A stretch of 6,360 nucleotides of DNA from Microcaldota archaeon. GTDB lineage: Archaea; Micrarchaeota; Micrarchaeia; Micrarchaeales; CABMGC01. The DNA is taken from NCBI GenBank assembly GCA_027340645.1, contig DAHWQN010000038.1, forward strand, positions 1 through 6,360. Reading direction: 5' to 3'. The notes beneath the pieces are model-generated. The model searched no databases and was not told the DNA's origin. It worked only from the letters and a program-made list of their open reading frames with translations. Positions 4,086-6,360 of this stretch are shown here, piece by piece. Every line of letters begins with the position of its first letter. Position 1 is the stretch's first letter. The position numbers were made by a program, and so were the translations under genes.

Positions 4086-6135
4086 CGAAATAACTTACGT
4101 AGCATGCACTAGTAAACCCTGAAGTCCCACTGGCACGTATAAGAGTGCCGTACATTGAGTAAACGCTTATTGATGAGCTATTTGACTGCGTCAACATTAT
4201 CACAGGCGTGTTTATAGCAGCATATTGGTTAAGGCACTGACTAGTGTTCATGACTCCCGAGTTTCCGGAACATGTCGCTCCGGATATGTAAAGCGTCTTT
4301 GTTGTGTAGTTACGCTGTTTCGCATACGTGCTTATCTGCGCTGCGCAGGCGGAAATTGAAGGAGTTACGGTTCCGTTGACTGCTATTATGACAGCATGTG
4401 ATGATGACAATGCGCCTGTGAACGCCGAAATAGGAGCGCTTGCGTTTGCTGATGCCGCAACTACATATGTTCCCAGTACGTATGCCAGCACAACTATTGC
4501 CGCAATTATAAACAAGATGCTCCATGCCTTGCGTACTCTCGCGTCGTGGCGTATTCTGTGTCTTCCTGTCAGTCGTCTATATTCCAGATAAAGCAGCGCG
4601 AATGCTATGGCACCTATTATAAGGGAAAGAAGTGCAGAAAGCGCCGGAGCCAGTGCGACTGTTGCGCCGTATGACATTCCAAGTGCTCCCGCCATTGCTG
4701 AGACGAATGGCCCGTCTATTGCACGGGACACCGCCTCGAGACTAATATCAACCTGCGACCCCAATCCAGGTATTCTTGCAGCTATTGCGTTTATTTCAGT
4801 CACTATAGAGGATAGTTCTGAACCGGAAAGCTGTACAGATAATTGAGAATTAAGCTCCTGCTGCCTGTATGCAAGCGCAGTTGTTGTATTTGATTTGTCC
4901 CCTGCGAGTTGCAGTGCTATCAGCACGGCGGTGTTGTTCTTTGCATTTCCGACAGCATATGAGTATGAAGAGTTCAACTTGGAGTATGTGCTACGCAGAA
5001 CCGACAACTGTTCTGCAACTTTCTGTGAGTACGCACTTATGTTGATCTGTGCGTAGTTAGAGGTAAGGTTGGTGTAACTTGCACTTGCCGCAGCTGTCTC
5101 TTGCGCGAGCGTAGCATTGTTCACGTGTTCTAAAAGCGATAAGCTGGCGTTTATAGTAACTTTGAATCCCGATAGAGTCGTATTCAGTATTTTTGCCAAC
5201 TGTGCACCGTGTTGCTTAACCAGTACAGGAGTTATGTATGTATTCTCAACAGAGCTTATGTTCTCCGCAAACTGAAGTATTTTTGAGTTTGTTGGAAGCT
5301 GAGCGATTATGCTTGCGAGCTTTGCCTGCGTCTGCGCGAGAAGCGTTGAGTTGTACGTTGTTGACATGCAGTAGCCGATGGCATTGCAGTACCAATCCCC
5401 ACTGCTAGAACTTATGTTAAATGTTATTGAACCTGAAGAGCCGCAGTTTGAGAAGCTCGCACTTGCCGGAGGAGGAAATAGCGGATTTTCGCCTATTGTA
5501 GAGGTTATCTTTGATATGTTTTTCAATGCGGCATTCATAGCCTCTGCTCTCAGCGTTATGTTGGATGCATTTGTGTTTGAGGCATAGCCGTTAAATACTG
5601 ACATGTTGTTCTGCAGCTGGTTGTATTCCTGCTCGAAGACCATGATTCCGGAAGCGAGGACGCCTGACGGTCCACCTGTTTGATAAAGTGCGCGATTGCA
5701 GTTCGGAACAACTGCGCATGAGTTGCATAGATTAGATGCTGTGCATGTGTTTTGATTCAGTCCGGTCTCAACAAGGCAGTCATTTATCGATGCCGATGAA
5801 CTGTTTATATACGTGGATATATCGGATGCGATTGGACTGAGATTTATGCCATGTGATAACGATGAAGTTATCGATGGACCTATTATCTCGGATATTGAGT
5901 TAACGTTCAATACAAAGCTGCCGCTGCCTGTTTTATTAATCAGGAAGTATGGCTTTCCGCTTACGTTGACAAGAGTGTAGTTAATTCCTGAGTAGGTAAT
6001 GTTAGAAAACGATGCTGACCCGATTATGGAATTTGATACATTGTAGTTGCTAAGCAGAGCCAGGGGATTTGCAGCTGAAACTAATCCGACAAGCAAGACT
6101 GCAAATGCAAATGTTGTGATTGTCGCCCTTTGCAT
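4078..6135 (-). CDS. Large secreted/membrane surface protein, Asn/Ser/Thr-rich, with C-terminal four-Cys domain
   Basis: 685 residues, no family recognised. An N-terminal signal peptide (about 1-21, ending VSA) leads to an external region of about 470 residues with roughly 22 N-x-S/T sequons (27 in the whole protein). A cysteine cluster at 120-146 includes C131-x5-C137-x2-C140-x5-C146; further cysteines are C231, C250 and C256. Residues about 260-460 are mainly helical and Ala/Leu/Gln/Ser-rich, possibly coiled. Two membrane segments (about 492-518 and 538-560) flank a strongly basic loop (RRLTGRHRIRHDARVRK), which should face the cytoplasm. That puts the last 120 residues outside again. This final part has cysteines C597, C622, C634 and C678, and a TPVIML segment reminiscent of the thioredoxin cis-proline strand. 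A receptor, cell-envelope or disulfide role is possible but unproven. It is the first gene of a three-gene operon, with a TATA box about 30 bases before the ATG. Confidence 0.85.
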   Translation of the reverse strand: MQRATITTFAFAVLLVGLVSAANPLALLSNYNVSNSIIGSASFSNITYSGINYTLVNVSGKPYFLINKTGSGSFVLNVNSISEIIGPSITSSLSHGINLSPIASDISTYINSSSASINDCLVETGLNQNTCTASNLCNSCAVVPNCNRALYQTGGPSGVLASGIMVFEQEYNQLQNNMSVFNGYASNTNASNITLRAEAMNAALKNISKITSTIGENPLFPPPASASFSNCGSSGSITFNISSSSGDWYCNAIGYCMSTTYNSTLLAQTQAKLASIIAQLPTNSKILQFAENISSVENTYITPVLVKQHGAQLAKILNTTLSGFKVTINASLSLLEHVNNATLAQETAAASASYTNLTSNYAQINISAYSQKVAEQLSVLRSTYSKLNSSYSYAVGNAKNNTAVLIALQLAGDKSNTTTALAYRQQELNSQLSVQLSGSELSSIVTEINAIAARIPGLGSQVDISLEAVSRAIDGPFVSAMAGALGMSYGATVALAPALSALLSLIIGAIAFALLYLEYRRLTGRHRIRHDARVRKAWSILFIIAAIVVLAYVLGTYVVAASANASAPISAFTGALSSSHAVIIAVNGTVTPSISACAAQISTYAKQRNYTTKTLYISGATCSGNSGVMNTSQCLNQYAAINTPVIMLTQSNSSSISVYSMYGTLIRASGTSGFTSACYVSYFVR

Positions 6136-6160
6136 GCTACCGGATACACTTCACAGCAAA

Positions 6161-6170
6161 TATTTATAAA
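6161..6170 (-). promoter_or_regulatory. TATA box of the surface-protein operon
   Basis: TTTATAAATA on the - strand is centred about 30 bases before the ATG at 6135, so the mRNA would start only a few bases from the start codon (nearly leaderless); no ribosome-binding site is visible there. On the + strand the same bases read TATTTATAAA and could also serve the DAHP synthase gene, starting near 6190 with a leader of about 55 bases. Confidence 0.6.
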
Positions 6171-6245
6171 CCCATGCAGGAATTTTTGTGTTTGCATGTC
6201 GTTACGCACATTATTATTTTTTATCAGAGAAGACTATGCGATTGC

Positions 6246-6360
6246 ATGGCTGAAGAGGTTTACAGATTTTCCAGGCATAATGGAAGCCGCACTATTGTTG
6301 ACATCTCCGGAGTCAAGATAGGCGGTAAGGAGATAATAATAGCGGCAGGGCCGTGCTCTG
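6246..6360 (+). CDS. aroF: DAHP synthase, N-terminal part (continues past right edge)
   Basis: Thirty-eight codons are visible, starting MAEEVYRFSRHNGS and ending VKIGGKEIIIAAGPCS. The IGG-x(4)-IIAAGPCS signature is the first strand of the TIM barrel in type Iβ 3-deoxy-7-phosphoheptulonate (DAHP) synthases. These condense phosphoenolpyruvate with erythrose-4-phosphate in the first step of the shikimate pathway. The related KDO-8-phosphate synthase shares AGPC, but the sequence here fits DAHP synthase better. The frame is open back to ATG 6174. That start would add a hydrophobic Cys-rich stretch and would lie upstream of any mRNA made from the TATA at 6161-6170, so ATG 6246 is preferred. No clear ribosome-binding site precedes it. 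An AT-rich stretch at 6209-6224 could be an alternative TATA for a leaderless message. Confidence 0.78.
   Translation, partial: MAEEVYRFSRHNGSRTIVDISGVKIGGKEIIIAAGPCS

Noticed and set aside
4310..4525. - strand alternate-frame ORF inside the 685-residue protein gene
   Set aside because: The main frame continues uninterrupted with clear membrane segments there, so neither a frameshift nor an overlapping gene is needed.
4328..4846. + strand frames opposite the 685-residue protein gene
   Set aside because: Their Ala-rich composition is what the complement of Ala/Ser/Ile-rich coding gives; no independent support.
6174..6245. Upstream in-frame ATG for the DAHP synthase gene
   Set aside because: The extra 24 residues are hydrophobic and Cys-rich, unlike the family, and the codon lies too close to the TATA box to be in the transcript.
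1..6360. tRNA, rRNA, CRISPR arrays, insertion sequences or integrase sites
   Set aside because: Looked for cloverleaf arms, regularly spaced repeats and terminal inverted repeats with transposase genes; none were seen. The restriction-like PD-(D/E)xK protein is Hjc, not part of a defence locus.

Overview
The window looks archaeal. It carries an archaeal-type DnaG, an archaeal Hjc-type Holliday junction resolvase, and TATA-like boxes about 25-35 bases before several start codons. Ribosome-binding sites resemble GGTGAT, the complement of the UCACC part of the archaeal 16S tail. The genes are tightly packed, overlap at their ends, and include lysine/glutamine-rich and asparagine/serine/threonine-rich membrane proteins. 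This would fit a small-genome DPANN archaeon such as a Micrarchaeota/ARMAN relative, but that assignment is an impression from gene style, not a proven placement.

Layout. At the left edge an open + strand frame (2-121) may be the tail of an unidentified gene running into the end of dnaG. On the - strand, a possible 26-residue leader ORF (1995-1915), a small Toprim protein (1936-1415) and dnaG (1494-91) form a chain in which each gene overlaps the next. Going right, a compact divergent promoter region (about 1996-2170) separates this cluster from hjc on the + strand (best start TTG at 2170). hjc meets a YgjP-like zinc metallopeptidase gene tail to tail with a 16-base overlap.

That metallopeptidase is the last gene of a second - strand operon (6135 to 2598). 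The operon starts with a 685-residue secreted/membrane protein, followed 4 bases later by a 207-residue single-pass membrane protein, and 9 bases later by the metallopeptidase. At the right edge the first 38 codons of a DAHP synthase gene run on the + strand away from this operon, from a second short divergent intergenic region.

The replication/repair part (Toprim protein, DnaG, Hjc) is recognisable. The surface-protein operon is the less familiar part. The two membrane proteins seem to share a C-terminal extracytoplasmic domain with four cysteines, ending exactly seven residues after the last cysteine in both. A predicted metallopeptidase is co-transcribed with them. Both internal start codons of the operon are preceded, at identical spacing, by the same nine bases (TGAGATGAT), which contain or overlap the upstream stop codon.
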